From Myrica gale (taxonomy: Eukaryota; Streptophyta; Magnoliopsida; Fagales; Myricaceae), in assembly GCA_963930655.1 (NCBI GenBank), contig OZ005621.1, positions 10,403,001-10,467,000 on the forward strand: a stretch of 64,000 nucleotides of DNA. The letters are read 5' to 3'. This document shows positions 23,421 to 34,979 of the stretch, piece after piece. The stretch's first letter is position 1. Every line of letters begins with the position of its first letter. A program made the translations under genes and the position numbers. Under the pieces are notes generated by a model. That model saw only the letters and a program-made list of their open reading frames with translations. It did not search any database and had not been told where the DNA came from.

Positions 23421-23895
23421 ACTTTACGAATCACAAGTTCAACTGGGATTTTCTGTTGAAGAATATACTGAAAAATCACAAGACGAATTGCACAGCGAAA
23501 AATAAAAATAAAAACTTCAATCGCTGCAAGAACCTACACATCGTAATGCAAGTCAATAACTTTCTAACTAACATCACTGACACGATAGTAAAAGCTAACT
23601 ATGATGCTTTTTCCATAATTATGTTCAAACTCATGTAGATATTCCCAAAATCTAATCCCTCGTTTTATCTTCAAGAAAGATTAATAGAAATAAATTTAAA
23701 AAGTCGGTAAAAAGTGCTTCCATAACTCATTGTTAATTTGTCAAATCCCATCAAAAAAATTTGACATCATTTTACAAGCAATTGTTCAAATATTTATAAT
23801 ATTATTTTTTTCTAAATTCTTACACATTTTTCGAACATTCCAATTATTTGTAAATTTTTTTAAAAAAAACTCTATCCAAAACTTTATCTTTATAC
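23421..23895. other. AT-rich stretch, nothing recognised
   Basis: Frames at 23417-23638 and 23730-23933 are Asn/Lys/Phe/Ile-rich, as expected of random AT-rich DNA, and carry no motif. Confidence 0.4.
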
Positions 23896-23899
23896 TTTT

Positions 23900-24275
23900 T
23901 AGAAAAATTGGCATTTTAGTCCTTATGTTTTGAACACTTTTTCATTTTAGTCATTTGATCACTTTCAACTTTCAAAATTTTAGTCCTTTAGTTTTTTTTG
24001 TTTGACGAAATGGTCATTCTGTCAGTCAGCCGTCTATATGCTTAATGACACACGAAGCGGCCGACCGGGTATATGTGTTGAAAGTGAGCGGTCGACCGCT
24101 ACAAATTTGCTGACGTGTCAGAGAGCTCCGTTAAGCATACGAATGACAGACTAACAGAAGGATCATTTCGTTAAATAAAGAAAACTCAAGAACTAAAAAT
24201 TTGAAAGTTAAAATTAAAATATTAAAATAAAAAACACTCAAAATCTATGGACTAAAAAGTAAATTTTAGTAAAAG
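23900..24275. mobile_element. foldback MITE (long imperfect inverted repeat)
   Basis: The left arm, with TTTTAGTCCTTTAGTTTT and GACGAAATGGTCATTCTGTC, is mirrored by the right arm read in reverse (TTTTAGTTCTTGAGTTTTC, AACGAAATGATCCTTCTGTT). Pairing extends about 170 bp on each side of a centre near 24085 that carries GAGCGGTCGACCGCTAC. No coding sequence or clear target duplication was found. Confidence 0.6.
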
Positions 24276-24748
24276 AAATTTTTGACAATCACAGGCTGTG
24301 ATAAAGAGAAACACGAATAATACGTTGCCGAATAATAAGAGCTCATCTGGTTCGAGGAGAACGGGCGTCGTCACAGCATTGGGGGGAAACATCATAGGAA
24401 TATCTGGTGGGTCCTATCTTTTTTACAACTGAGTCCTACGCGAAGGTGCGTACGTGGATCGGTGGAAGAATAAAAAATTCGGTAAGCCGTTTAATACGCC
24501 GTCTCATTGGAATATGTGAGCTTCTAACTTGCAAGCACTAAGCTCAGCTCTGGCTTTTGATTATATGTTTCGTAGAAAAAGCAACGACTGCCTCCTCCTT
24601 TGAGTCCCATGTGACTTGTGAGTAAAGAAAAATGTATTACGTATATGCTCTACATTGCACTGCGAACAATACAAACATACGGGGGAAGCCGAATAATTCG
24701 TCCGTCTCAATGGGGGGTTATTATGTCATTTAAAAACATCAGAAAGTG

Positions 24749-24756
24749 TATAAAAA
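24749..24756 (+). promoter_or_regulatory. TATA box of the SIM-repeat gene
   Basis: TATAAAAA lies in the conserved block AGAAAGTGTATAAAAAGCAG, shared with 19321-19342. Upstream, CGTCTCAATG and TTATTATGTCATTT are also shared with unit 2, so a core promoter of about 80 bp is preserved. Confidence 0.7.
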
Positions 24757-24779
24757 GCAGGCCTCCCGAACAGTCCCGG

Positions 24780-26640
24780 ACCCCGCTCCTTTCCCATAGG
24801 AGAGATTGAAGACAGCAGTTCAATTAAGCGACTCAGGCACACAAGACAGCGAGAATATTACCGGCAGCAACTCCGGCGATCTCCTTCCTTCCCACAAGGT
24901 TAGCCCGGGCCCCTAAATATCTCTTTTGCTTTAGTTTTCGTTTTTACATTTTCCAATTCATGTGCAAAAACTTCGTGATGATTAACAGCTAAAAGCGTTG
25001 ATTTGTACTGCTTAATCGTCTTCTTTTCTTTTATTTGTATTTTGGAAGTAAACATTGCTCATGTGCCTTCGATGGTTGTTCTGCCATGAGCTGTACCAGG
25101 TCAAGTCCATCATTTATGTGCTTAATTTCCACCATGCTAAAGAGTCCAAGTGTAAATTGCTTATGTGCCTTTGATGAACATTGTTCTTTAAGCATTTAGT
25201 GTTTGTTGTTCCTCTGGAACTGGAACTTGCTTATTCAAAACTAAGAAGATTATGGAAATGGCATTTGATGATTTTGTTTCCCGTCTGTACACTTTCCATT
25301 TTTATCAAAAGAATTTTCACATCCGTGGCCTTAATTCATTTGGTTATTGATGGACCTTCCAAAGAATTGGTTCCATTCTTAGTTAAAATTTTTGTCATGT
25401 GCGATCATACGTCTAGGGCCCTGGTCCTTACAAATAGTGTTTGTTCGTGGCCCAACCAAAACTTGGCCCAGTTCGAACAGTCCCTTAATTGACCAAGTTT
25501 ATGCCATTGTTACTGTGGCTCCCTTGCGACCCAGCTCCGTTTCTCAAAAGAAACCTCTGTTATCATCTCTGAAGGAAATAAAAGAGCGAAAATAAATACT
25601 TACCTTTTCTATTGGAAGCAAAAAAAAAAGAATTGACCATAAAATAAATGCATCATTTCTGCATTGATCATTCATTGATATTTTATATATTATTATCGGT
25701 GTTTATTTATTGTATACCTTCTGCTATGATTGTTCCTGCTTGTTTGTTTTCATATGTCATGTCCATTTCCCCCTTTATTGAGTTAGTAGGACTCACCCAT
25801 TTTTCTATCCTGCATCTTGTATGTGGCGGTGTGGATACTGGACATTGCAGATGAAGTTATTTGAGAGCGAGCAAACATTGGACCTCGACCCTTATATGCT
25901 AGTGCTGAAGATTCGAACGTGGGTTACAGACACGTTCGAGATACTAGTGGAGCATGAGCCCCACTGGTATCTTAAAGGACCACCACTACCCCCATTACCC
26001 CGACTTGAGGACTTCGACCTGATTGATATAGACCCAACCCTCCTTCGTATAGTTCATTCTCCACCGGCGGAGGGTAGTCGTGTCTTTCTCGAGACCGAGA
26101 TCATAGACCTGGACTTCGGGCTGATTGATGTAGACCCAGCCCTCTTTGGTATACATCCTTTTCCACCAGCTCCGCCAGGGGAGGGTAGTCGTGTCTTCCT
26201 CGAGACCGAGATCGTAGACCTGGACTTCGGGTTGATTGATGTAGACCCAGCCCTCCTTGGTATAGTTCCTTCTCCACCAGCTTTGCCGGCGGAGGGTAGT
26301 CGTGTCTTCCCCGAGATTGAGATCATAGACCTGACCTCCGACACTGATGCGGAGGATTAGTGGACCTTATATGCAGTCTCTTTTGAGTTTCGTCAGCTTT
26401 TGTTGCATATGACGTTTTTAAAAAAAAAAATTTACAGTTGTATTAGTACGAAAAGTTTTAGAAGTTGCCACTTTGTATCTATTTTTCTTTCTTTGTAATC
26501 CTCACGAAGGATGTATTTCTGTAAGAAGAGAAAAATCGTGTTCAGTAATGGAATCGTGTATTTATTTCTTTAAAATTTCCTCTTATCTTATTTCTTTTCT
26601 TTTTGTATTATTATGTTTTTCCTTTCTTTTATTCCCAAGA
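24780..26640 (+). other. SIM-repeat gene, transcription unit (unit 3)
   Basis: The inferred gene has a 5' non-coding exon (about 24780-24898) ending ATCTCC..CCCACAAG at donor GT 24899. An intron of 952 bp ends TTGCAG at 25850, and a single coding exon plus 3' UTR runs to about 26640. The exon-intron join and the 3' UTR are conserved in unit 2, which supports a real transcript layout. The intron block 25310-25525 is also shared with units 1 and 4. The unit is followed directly by a Copia LTR remnant. The exact start and polyadenylation sites cannot be fixed from sequence alone. Confidence 0.6.
25851..26360 (+). CDS. acidic 169-aa protein with 37-aa SIM-like repeats
   Basis: I chose ATG 25851 because it follows an acceptor TTGCAG directly; an in-frame ATG at 25821 would add ten residues from inside the predicted intron. 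Residues 1-50 are unique and end in a proline patch (GPPLPPLPR). Residues 52-169 hold a repeat with exact 37-aa (111-bp) spacing: EIIDLDFG at 83-90, EIVDLDFG at 120-127 and EIIDLTSD at 157-164. Linkers contain LIDVDPAL and proline-rich GEGSRVF. IIDLT followed by SDTDAED is a textbook SUMO-interaction motif (hydrophobic core plus acidic flank). LIDID (57-61) is a weaker candidate. No RING finger, membrane span or signal peptide is seen. From known SIM proteins I infer SUMO or poly-SUMO binding in the nucleus; the catalytic partner is unknown. I do not recognise the family. Confidence 0.6.
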   Translation: MKLFESEQTLDLDPYMLVLKIRTWVTDTFEILVEHEPHWYLKGPPLPPLPRLEDFDLIDIDPTLLRIVHSPPAEGSRVFLETEIIDLDFGLIDVDPALFGIHPFPPAPPGEGSRVFLETEIVDLDFGLIDVDPALLGIVPSPPALPAEGSRVFPEIEIIDLTSDTDAED

Positions 26641-26659
26641 GTTCCACAATAGCAGTTCA

Positions 26660-27760
26660 AGTGTTCGGTCTCATTCTTATGTGGGCTCACAATTGTTATA
26701 GGGTTTTCTGAGTTTCGATGGCCAATTCTAAAGCTAACTATTAGTCTATTGGTAGACTATCTCATAGATATCTTTATATATGAAACTCTAACTATGATAG
26801 AGTGTGGGATCATTAGAGATATCAAATCTCGGTCGTAGGATCACATTAAAAAATTCTTTTTCCATTAACTCCATTATATTTTTTTATTCTGAATTTTAGG
26901 CTTCTACTAATTTTAATCATGTCCATCAATATATTACAATTCACCCCTGAGAATTTGAGATTGATTTGTGAAATCCTTTGCTAACAATTGTATTTGTTTA
27001 TTTATCCTTCTACCACATTATCTTAATTTTATTACCTGTAACTCGTTGGACTCTTAAATTGTTTCCAAAATAATTTCACAAATAAATATATATAATATAT
27101 TAATTTCAAAAAATATTTTCACAAAATTCTTCTGGCCAGAGATTTCTTTTTCTCGAGTCCAACCCTATACAGATATACTTGAATATATTATCTCCCGAAG
27201 AGACTGATGGATTCCTTATTGAGCATTTATACAAACTCATTCATCATGCACAAGACCCGATGTTGTTTGGAATATTTGATCTAGAAAGATCTTCACCAAA
27301 AATGGCTCAGTCAGAGTATAAGTACACAATAAATAAATCTGCACAAACCTCTCAGGTCTAAGGATTACATAAACAAATTGTGTTGAATACCTTCTCAACA
27401 TCAATGATCATTTCCAAAAGGTATCCATATTTGATCTCTTTCAGTATATGTATTCTTACATTACACCCACTCGTTTGTTTTAAGTCACCACCTCGATGAC
27501 TGAGTACATCGTCCTATTTGAAAGAGGAACGAGTATAGACTTATTGTACATAAATATGTACCTTAGTCTAGAACAAAACATAAGTGTACAAGAAAAGTCA
27601 TACTCCCCACCTTTGATTCATTAACCATTGGTATAATTTTTCTACAATGTCACTCAATAATAACCGTGTAATATCTTATATCACAACATATTACCTAATA
27701 TAATAAATATAAACACGTGGCATCTAAATAACAATTATCTAAAAGAATGACTGTTAGAAC
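26660..27760 (-). repeat. Copia-type LTR remnant, second copy
   Basis: It is aligned by eye to 1990-3280 in the same orientation, sharing CAAATCTCGGTCGTAGGATCA, TGATCATGTCCAT-type blocks and ACATTACACCCACTCGTTTG. Ends are decayed and no target duplication is visible. The frame at 27179-27361 is chance. Confidence 0.5.
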
Positions 27761-27767
27761 ATACTTT

Positions 27768-27830
27768 TTACAATAATAACCCCAGTGAGAGTAGCGTATT
27801 ATTCGACTTCCCCGTATGTTTTTTTTAGTG
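27768..27830 (-). other. inverted promoter fragment of the SIM-repeat family
   Basis: Read on the minus strand it gives CATACGGGGAAGTCGAATAAT, then CTCACTGGGGTTATTATTG. This matches the block upstream of the TATA box at 24678-24730 (ATACGGGGGAAGCCGAATAAT, CAATGGGGGGTTATTATG). It is the only copy in reverse orientation, and no exon follows it. Confidence 0.5.
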
Positions 27831-28419
27831 TCACCTGATCGGCTGGTCCTAATGTACAGAATATCCAGTTTGTCTTCACTCACATGGGAAAAGTCCACCT
27901 CAACTGTCACGCCCCGAACGCTAGCCCGAAGGGGGTTAATGACAGCCGCGAACATCCACTCAATGAATGTTCCAGCGTTTTCTCTTAATCATACAGCGGA
28001 ATTTTTTTTATACACATCTAATTGAGAGAGACGGGCCAAAGAGATTTACTATAATTTCAAATTACCCCAAAATGACTTCCTCGAAATAGAGTAAGCATCT
28101 TAATGACGTCGTATGGCTGCATAGCTGAAGTACACGATCTAAGGGATTCCATCAAATCATCTTCACATTGACCTACTCATAACATCTTTATAATACATCT
28201 TGAATCCTCTAATGAACAACAAAAGAGAAAATATCATTCCTGTCAGTTCCTCTTCTAGATTTCCCCTCCTGAAACGTTATCTGGAATGATACAATTTAAA
28301 AATGTGAGTCGAAAGACTCAGTAAGGAATTATAATTAAAATATGGACTTGAAATCGTGAGTTTGAAACCATGAACTTGTTCTTGAACTCATAATTATGAA
28401 CTTAAAATCGTAAGCATGC

Positions 28420-28560
28420 ACTTGAACTTGAAATCATAAGCATTCACTTAAACATGAAATTATAAGCATGCACTTAAACTTGAAATCATAAGCATGCACT
28501 TAAACTTGAAATCATCATGAACTTGAAATCATAATGAACTTAAACTCATAGCATGCACTT
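28420..28560 (+). repeat. 26-bp tandem repeat inside the solo LTR
   Basis: Four to six variable copies of AAGCATGCACTTAAACTTGA follow one another; the last copies have internal deletions. Confidence 0.75.
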
Positions 28561-29830
28561 GATCTTGAAATATCATGTAAACTTATGCAATTCATGCATG
28601 ATCATGAATTTTGATGCACGTGTATGCTTCATGATTGCATATGCACATGCACTTGCTCTTGAAAGCATCACTTATACTTAAAAATCTCTTGCTTTTGGAA
28701 GATCTTTCCAATCCTTATCTTACGGGCTACATGAGCTCCACCTACCCCTGGCATCAGGGTTGTGCGTTCCCATTGGAACTGTCCCCTATTTCCCTTGTGG
28801 ACCTTACATATGGTCGAGCTAGCACACCTTCTCGCATTCGTCCTTCAGTGGCTAGACACGACCCTTTGAGGTTCACACCTTCTTGCAAGCATCCTTCAGT
28901 GTGATTGCACATACCTCGTGGACTACCCATCCTTCTTGCAAGCATCCTTCGGTATGGGTGCCCTAGGTGACATTCACCCTTCACGTAAACGTCCTTCGGT
29001 ATGGATGCACCTTCTTGACTTGGTACGGTACCGACCGACTTGGGTTCATTAACTAACTTGTCATAAAGTAGCATAAAAATGGTACTTTCATTTGCATAAA
29101 ATTTCTCCTTTCTTATGAGAAAAATGAATGCAAATGATCATGATGTATTCATGTCGTGCTTGATGATGAGTAATCAACTTATCATAAAATGCTTCTCATA
29201 CTTTCATTTGCACAAAACTTTCTTTTTCTTTAAGAGAATCATGTAAAGGCTCATGACGTGTTATGCTTGATGAAAAATATCTCATAAAACTTTCTTGATC
29301 TCATAAAACTTTCATGTTTTCATTTGCACATAAACTTCTTTCATGCTTTCATGCAAATACGTATACTATGTCATGTTTGTTGAGAAATAACTTGTCATGC
29401 TTGGTTATAAACATGTTATGTCTGTTCATAAAAACATGTTGCGTATCATTCCAGTTTTCGTAACAAGTAAGTTTTCACTTACAATTTTCACTTACCTCTG
29501 TTCCCTTGAGCGCTTGAACTGCACTTGCCTACAATTGGGTCATATTAGTGTTATTCAAAAGTTCACTAGACGTATAGAGTAGTTTATTCAATAACTCGTA
29601 CTTCGTCTACAAAACATCCATTTTCTTGACCTCTAGTTGGTCATCTTATGACACAAGATATTTCCTTAAGTGAAAAACCTAGTAGGGTCTTCTAATAGGT
29701 CAATAGGAAACTTAGAAACTTAGGAAAAAATTTCGTGAAATTCAAAGTAGCCGGTCGAGCGCCGGTCGAGCGTTAAGCCTCTGTATAAAAATGTTCGAAG
29801 GACGCTCGAGCGCTAGTCGAGCGTCGGTCG

Positions 29831-29934
29831 AGCGTGAACTTACTGCACGAATAATTCTTGAAGGGTGCTCGAGCGCCTGTCGAGCGTGAACTTACTGCAC
29901 GAATAATTCTTGAAGGGTGCTCGAGCGCCTGTCG
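29831..29934 (+). repeat. 52-bp direct repeat with CTCGAG palindromes
   Basis: Two identical 52-bp units start AGCGTGAACTTACTGCACGA and contain GTGCTCGAGCGCCTGTCGAG. Related GCTCGAGCGC / GGTCGAGCG motifs continue on both sides and again at 31175-31345. Confidence 0.8.
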
Positions 29935-31689
29935 AGCACCAGTCCATATTTCAGACACCAACACACATAATACATCCAACACCCACGAAATTTGTCTTAA
30001 CATGCTCTCCTCTTATAACCTCATATTCCAGACTTCCATTTAACACCTACAAATCAAGACTTCTAATAATACCATGATTCCAACCCTCCAAACAAGTGCT
30101 ATAGCATTTATTCCACTTCCTTTGGTCTTTTATCAAACACCTAGTGTGCATCTATGTTTCTCTTTGGTTTTTAAAGTTCCAGATCTAACCATATTCTCCA
30201 TGGTTTCCTATACAACCTATACTAATCTTTAAAGCTTGCTAGATCTACACTATCTTTAAGAAAGCATGTATAGATCTACATTATACTCTCATGAACACAA
30301 GGAGAAACAACCTAGACAAACTACCATCACAACAACAATCAACCATCAAAAATGAAAACAAGAAGAGGGTGAGAGAGAGATGGCTTGGCCGGCCAACTAC
30401 TCACCTTTTCTCTCTTCTCCTTCTTTTTTCTTCTTTCTTTCTTTCTTTCTTCTTCTTCTTTCTTTCTTTCTTCTTCTTCTTCTTTCTTCTCTTCTCTTCT
30501 TCTTCTTTCTTCTCTTCTCTTCTTCGGTGGGAGCTAGGGCAAATGGCTTATGTGGTGGAGAGGGGGGGTGTGCCTTATACGTAAAGGGGCTTGGGGGAAG
30601 GGAAAAGGCAAAATTGCCCTTCCCCCCTTCTTTCCCTTTCTGCCCTCCATTTCTCCCCTCTTTTCCTTTTCTGCCCCTCATGACAACTCATTTTTCTTTT
30701 ATGCCACTCCCACAATTAACTCTAAGATGTCTCCTCATTTTTGTTCCAAGGATTCTCATATTTCCAAGGCTAAAGCCCCTAATTAATATATTTCCAAATC
30801 TTGTAACTTAGGGACATTTCCATTATAAAACAATTTCATCAATCTCAATTGCTCAAATCTAAGGGCAATTAATATAACAGTCAGATCCTTGCTTAAAACT
30901 AGCTTAAACTTATAAAAACGTTAGGGGAAAAATCCCCCTAAACATAACTTGAAATTAATTTATCCATACATACATCCTCAATAAAATTCCTTTACACTAT
31001 CCCTTACTCAATACTTTACATCATACCATGTCTGGGCTAATGTCTATCGACTTCTCACCATCTTAACCTCAATAAATTTCTTAACTAAGCTTATACAACT
31101 TCCTCAATGTTAGGGTTCACAAGTCTTCCATTGGAACTCCAAATTCATCATATATGAAATTTTAACTGGTCCCGCTCGAGCGCCAGTCGAGCACCGGTCG
31201 AGCGCCAACTTACTGTCCAACTCACTGCGTAGAATTCCCAAGGGCCGCTCGAGCACCTGTCGAGCGTTGGTCAAATGACAAGACATTGTCCATCATATTT
31301 CCTTAAGGCCGCTCGAGCGCCTGTTGCCCGCTGGTCGAGCGCAATGTTACCTAAAAACAGGGTGCTAAAAATCTTCTTATTCCAACACCCCAATTATGAT
31401 CCTTCAATTATTACACTAAATCCCCAAATACTCAACTTCAATATTGTCAAACTACAAACAACATATCAATTCAATTACAATTACAATTATAGATGCACAA
31501 AATACTAGGGGAAATCTTCACCTGGACATAACCTTAGATTAATTCACCTATACCTGCATTCCGCAATAATTAGAGCACATCTTAAGGAGTCATAATTCTT
31601 TTACCAAGCTAGAAAAAGTTGGGGTCTCACATCAACTCTCAAAGTTGCTTATTCTAAGAGACATATTGGTCTCGACCCCAAAAATTTAG

Positions 31690-31850
31690 GTTTAATAATA
31701 AAAAATTCATCACATAATTTTTTATTATTATAATATTTATTAAAAAAAAATTCTCTCTTCACTTTTTCACTAACTCCCATAATATATTTACTTTATAATA
31801 TTTTCCAAACTTCAATACCTAAAATTTCCACCCTAAAACATCCCCATTAT
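31690..31850. mobile_element. Tourist-like MITE fragment
   Basis: It shares CTCTCTTCACTTTTTCACTAA with the MITE at 16931 and ends in CCACCCTAAAACATCCCC, like a GGGGATGTTTTAGGG terminus in reverse. The left terminus was not found. A second, inverted half occurs at 32459-32590 (GGGTATGTTTGAGGGTG start, GTGAAAAAGTGAAGAGAGAA inside). Confidence 0.45.
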
Positions 31851-31928
31851 CAAAACGCAAGGCATATACTCGAGACCCCTGATTGGCGAAGCTAGAGCTC
31901 ATATACTCGGGACCCCCTGATAATCTGA

Positions 31929-32243
31929 TTGGTGAAGCTGGAGCTCTCCTCAGAGCGTCTCAGTTGGCATCCGCTGGACTCACGTGCTTTTGAATCTGAC
32001 TGTCAAGTGCTAGTTAAGTTTAATGCGATTCAGGACTACTGGGTCGAGCCGAGCTGTCCTTTATTTTCGGAAGCTGTTGAGCTTGGTGCGTTTTTTGGTT
32101 CTTCGAATTATTCCATAACTTGGGTTTCTGGATTGCAGAATGTATTTTCCCATTCCCTTGCTAGTTGGGCTCTCAAAGGTGGCTGTTTTGGTACCATTGA
32201 CCCCCTTTTTGTATCCCTGTTTCTATTCTGCACTGTCTCTTAG
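31929..32243 (+). pseudogene. L1 LINE 3' fragment (RNase H end)
   Basis: The 104-codon frame has the C-terminal features of plant L1 RNase H: LDSRAFESDCQVLVKFN, then ITWVSGLQNVFSHSLASWAL and a terminal GTIDPLFV. The A-tail is not clear. It is a short 5'-truncated copy whose start codon is incidental. It lies between the two MITE halves. Confidence 0.6.
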
Positions 32244-32889
32244 TTTTTAATGGAATCGTTCTTGACTTCACAAACACGTTTCCCCGATCCTAAACTCACA
32301 CTCTAAAGACCACCATTTACTATTATTATTATTTTCTGCGTAAGACCACCGTTTACTAGAAAAGCTCGTATTATTCGGATACCTCGTATTATTCGCGTAT
32401 TTTTCTCTATCACCGAGTTATGGAAGCAATGTTGACCAACTCAGATCATCAGAAGCATATGGGTATGTTTGAGGGTGAAAATTTTGGGTATTGGGGTTTG
32501 AAAAATATTATAAAGTAAAGATATGTTATTGGAGTTGGTGAAAAAGTGAAGAGAGAAGTATTATTTATTTATTTGTCTTTTTCCTCTAAGATCAGAAGAG
32601 AGATTAAATTTTGGAACTATATACTGAGCTTGAACTAAATTAAGGGTCCATTTGTTTCCTGTAAAACACTCTTTTTTATAAAGCAGTTTCTAATGTATTA
32701 TGTTTCAGTAAAATATTTAATTTTCAGTGTTTGGTTGTTATATCAAATATATTTTCTGAAAGTATTTTTCAATATTTTTGACCTATGTTATATTTTCGTA
32801 ATTTTATATGATTAATAAAATTAATTTTTAACATCAATTTGAAATAAAATAAAACAAAGTTTTCGAGAGAATAAGAAAAATGTCGAGTT

Positions 32890-33440
32890 CCTTTAAATGT
32901 TTTAGTTTCGGGTTAGAAACTCAAACACTAACTTGATTTTTTTCGGATTTGTGTTTCAAAACCCAACCTCGACCACGAAAAAACTAAAACCGTCGGGTTC
33001 GAGTTCCTTTAAACGCTTGGGTTTTGGGCTAGAGACGCGAACACGAACCTGATTTTTTTAAGTTCATATTTCAAAACCTGACCTAGAAAAAGCTAAAATC
33101 GTAGGAGTCAGGTTCCTTTGAATGTTTTAGTTTCGGGTTAGAGACCTGAACACGAACCTAATTTTTTTCGGGTTCATGTTTCAATACACTATCCTGACCA
33201 CGGAAAAAGCTAAAATCATCATAGTTTGGTTCCTTTGAATGCTTTAGTTTCGGGTTAGAGACCCGAACACGAACCTGATTTTTCTCGGGTTCATATTTCA
33301 AACCCCAACCCCAAAAAAAATTAAAATCGTCGGAGTTGGGTTCTTTTGAATGATTTTGTTTCAGGTTAAAGACTAACACAAACTTGATTTTTCTCGGGTT
33401 CATGTTTTAAAACTCGACTCCGACCACGATGTAACCTGAC
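32890..33440. repeat. tandem repeat, roughly 105-115 bp unit with CGGGTT motifs
   Basis: About five diverged units contain TTAGTTTCGGGTTAGAGAC, CGAACACGAACCTGATTTTT and GGGTTCATGTTTCAAAAC. The minus-strand frame 33158-33403 is produced by the repeat (NPRKIKF / EPEKNQV units) and is not a gene. Confidence 0.75.
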
Positions 33441-33829
33441 CAGTTTAGGTTGAACCAGGTTGGTTTCGAGTTAGAAGGTTGGGTCAATTGATTTTTGGCC
33501 ACCCTTAAGACTGGGAGAAGCAAATCAAGAAAGAAGATTTATTAGTTTAAAAAAATAAACCACTTTCAGGAAAGTGAAGCTATCTTTTTAGGTTGATCGA
33601 ATTGAGTTTCGGTTGACTGTATTTTACAAGGCTCCCCAAACAATCGAAAGTATAGAAAACACTTTCCAGAAAGTAAAATACTGCAAAACAAACGTAACCT
33701 AATAATAGTATTGTTGCTCATTTAATAACTTTATAGGAATCCTCCCTTTTCTCCAAAGTTTAATCAATGTGTATTTTAATACTTGATATTCATTTCATGC
33801 TTTTTGTATTTGTTGAAACTGTATCACGC

Positions 33830-34820
33830 AATTTCAATCAGAAAAACTGTAAGAACATGTTTTACACCAGAAACCGTTTTACATTTCTTGGTAAAATTAT
33901 TACTTGATGTAGAAATTGTTTTACGTCTATCTACTACTCTTGGAAAAATATTTTACATCGTAAATTTTTTACGTTTCTTTGTAAAATTTTAACTTGTTGT
34001 AGAAAATATTTTACGTCGAATGAAACATATGTACAACTCTTGGAAAAATTGATTTCATTACGTCGTAAAAACTTTTGTCTCTTCATAAAAAATTTACTTG
34101 CTGTCGAAAATTGTTTTATGTCGACTGAAATCTATTTACAACTCTTGAAAAATGTTTTCATTACTCCGTAAAATTTTTACGTCTATTCGTAAAACTTTGA
34201 CTTGCCGCAGAAAATGTTTTACGTCGACCAAAATCTATTTACAACTCTTAGGAAAATATTTTCATTAGACGTAAAATTTTTTACGTCTATTCGTAAACTT
34301 TTGATTTGCTGCAAAAAAGCTTTTACGTCGACTGAAATAAATTTATAACTCCTGAAAAAATGGTTTCATTACACCGTAAAAACTTTTACGTCTCTTTGTA
34401 AAACTTTGACTTACTGTAGAAAATACTTTACGTCGATCAAAATCTCTTTACTACTCTTAGGAAAATATTTTCATTACACTGTAAATCTTTTTACGTCTAT
34501 TTGTAAACTTTGACAGTTTTAGGGTTACTGTAGAAAATGTTTTATGAAGACCAAAATCTATTTATAACTCTTGGAAAAATATTTTCACTACACCGTAAAA
34601 ATTTTATGTCTCTTGGTAAAACTTTAACTTACTGCAGAAAATATTTTACGTTGACTGAAATATATTTACGACTTTTTGGAAAATATTTTCATTTGAAAAT
34701 CACTTACATAGTAAACGCTTATACGTTTCTTCTTAAAACTTTGACTTGCTGCAGAAAATATTTTTCATTGAATTGAAATTCTATTTACAACTCTTGGGAA
34801 AATGTTTTCATTTGTCCCAA
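33830..34820 (-). repeat. tandem repeat array, inverted relative to 19.7 kb
   Basis: About eight copies contain GTAAAACTTTGACTTGCTG, AGAAAATATTTTACGTCGA and CTATTTACAACTCTTGGAAAA. These are the reverse complements of the blocks in the 19690-20460 array. The unit is about 115-120 bp. It ends directly before the unit 4 gene fragment. Confidence 0.8.
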
Positions 34821-34979
34821 AAGTTCTATTTTCGTTCTACCCGAATTAGACGCGCATAACCAAAAATGATCAAATTATTATCCAGTAAGTGAACAAATTA
34901 ACAGTTAGACAATAAGAATGGTCTGACCGAATTAAGAGGTGAAGGTTGCCGGCCACCCTCCCTTATTTATATCGTCTCA

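Larger units (their letters stand above)
27905..31631 (+). mobile_element. 3.7-kb solo LTR (probably Ty3/Gypsy)
   Basis: It starts TGTCACGCCCCGAACGC, ends GTTGGGGTCTCACA, and is flanked by the 5-bp duplication TCAAC (27900-27904 and 31632-31636). TGTCACGCCCC is a frequent opening of large Gypsy LTRs. No primer-binding site, polypurine tract or pol domain lies in or beside it, so recombination between two LTRs is the likely origin. It contains a 26-bp tandem repeat (28420-28560), a TTC-rich microsatellite (30420-30525) and two clusters of CGCTCGAGCG-like palindromes (29750-29945 and 31175-31345). Frames in the TTC repeat are low-complexity. Confidence 0.82.

Noticed and set aside
26054-26344. 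96-aa minus-strand frame
   Set aside because: It is the antisense shadow of the 111-bp repeats in the SIM-repeat gene. The plus frame has the start, splice context and conserved motif pattern.
28420-28560. CRISPR-like array
   Set aside because: The 26-bp repeats are contiguous without spacers, diverged, and lie in a plant solo LTR.
30380-30811. 143-aa plus frame and 94-aa minus frame
   Set aside because: Both are produced by a TTC/GAA microsatellite within the 3.7-kb solo LTR; they are Phe/Leu/Ser or Arg/Lys/Glu runs.
33158-33403. 81-aa minus frame with repeated NPRKIKF-type units
   Set aside because: The repeats in the protein follow exactly the DNA tandem repeat, and other units of the array have stops, so there is no sign of selection on protein.
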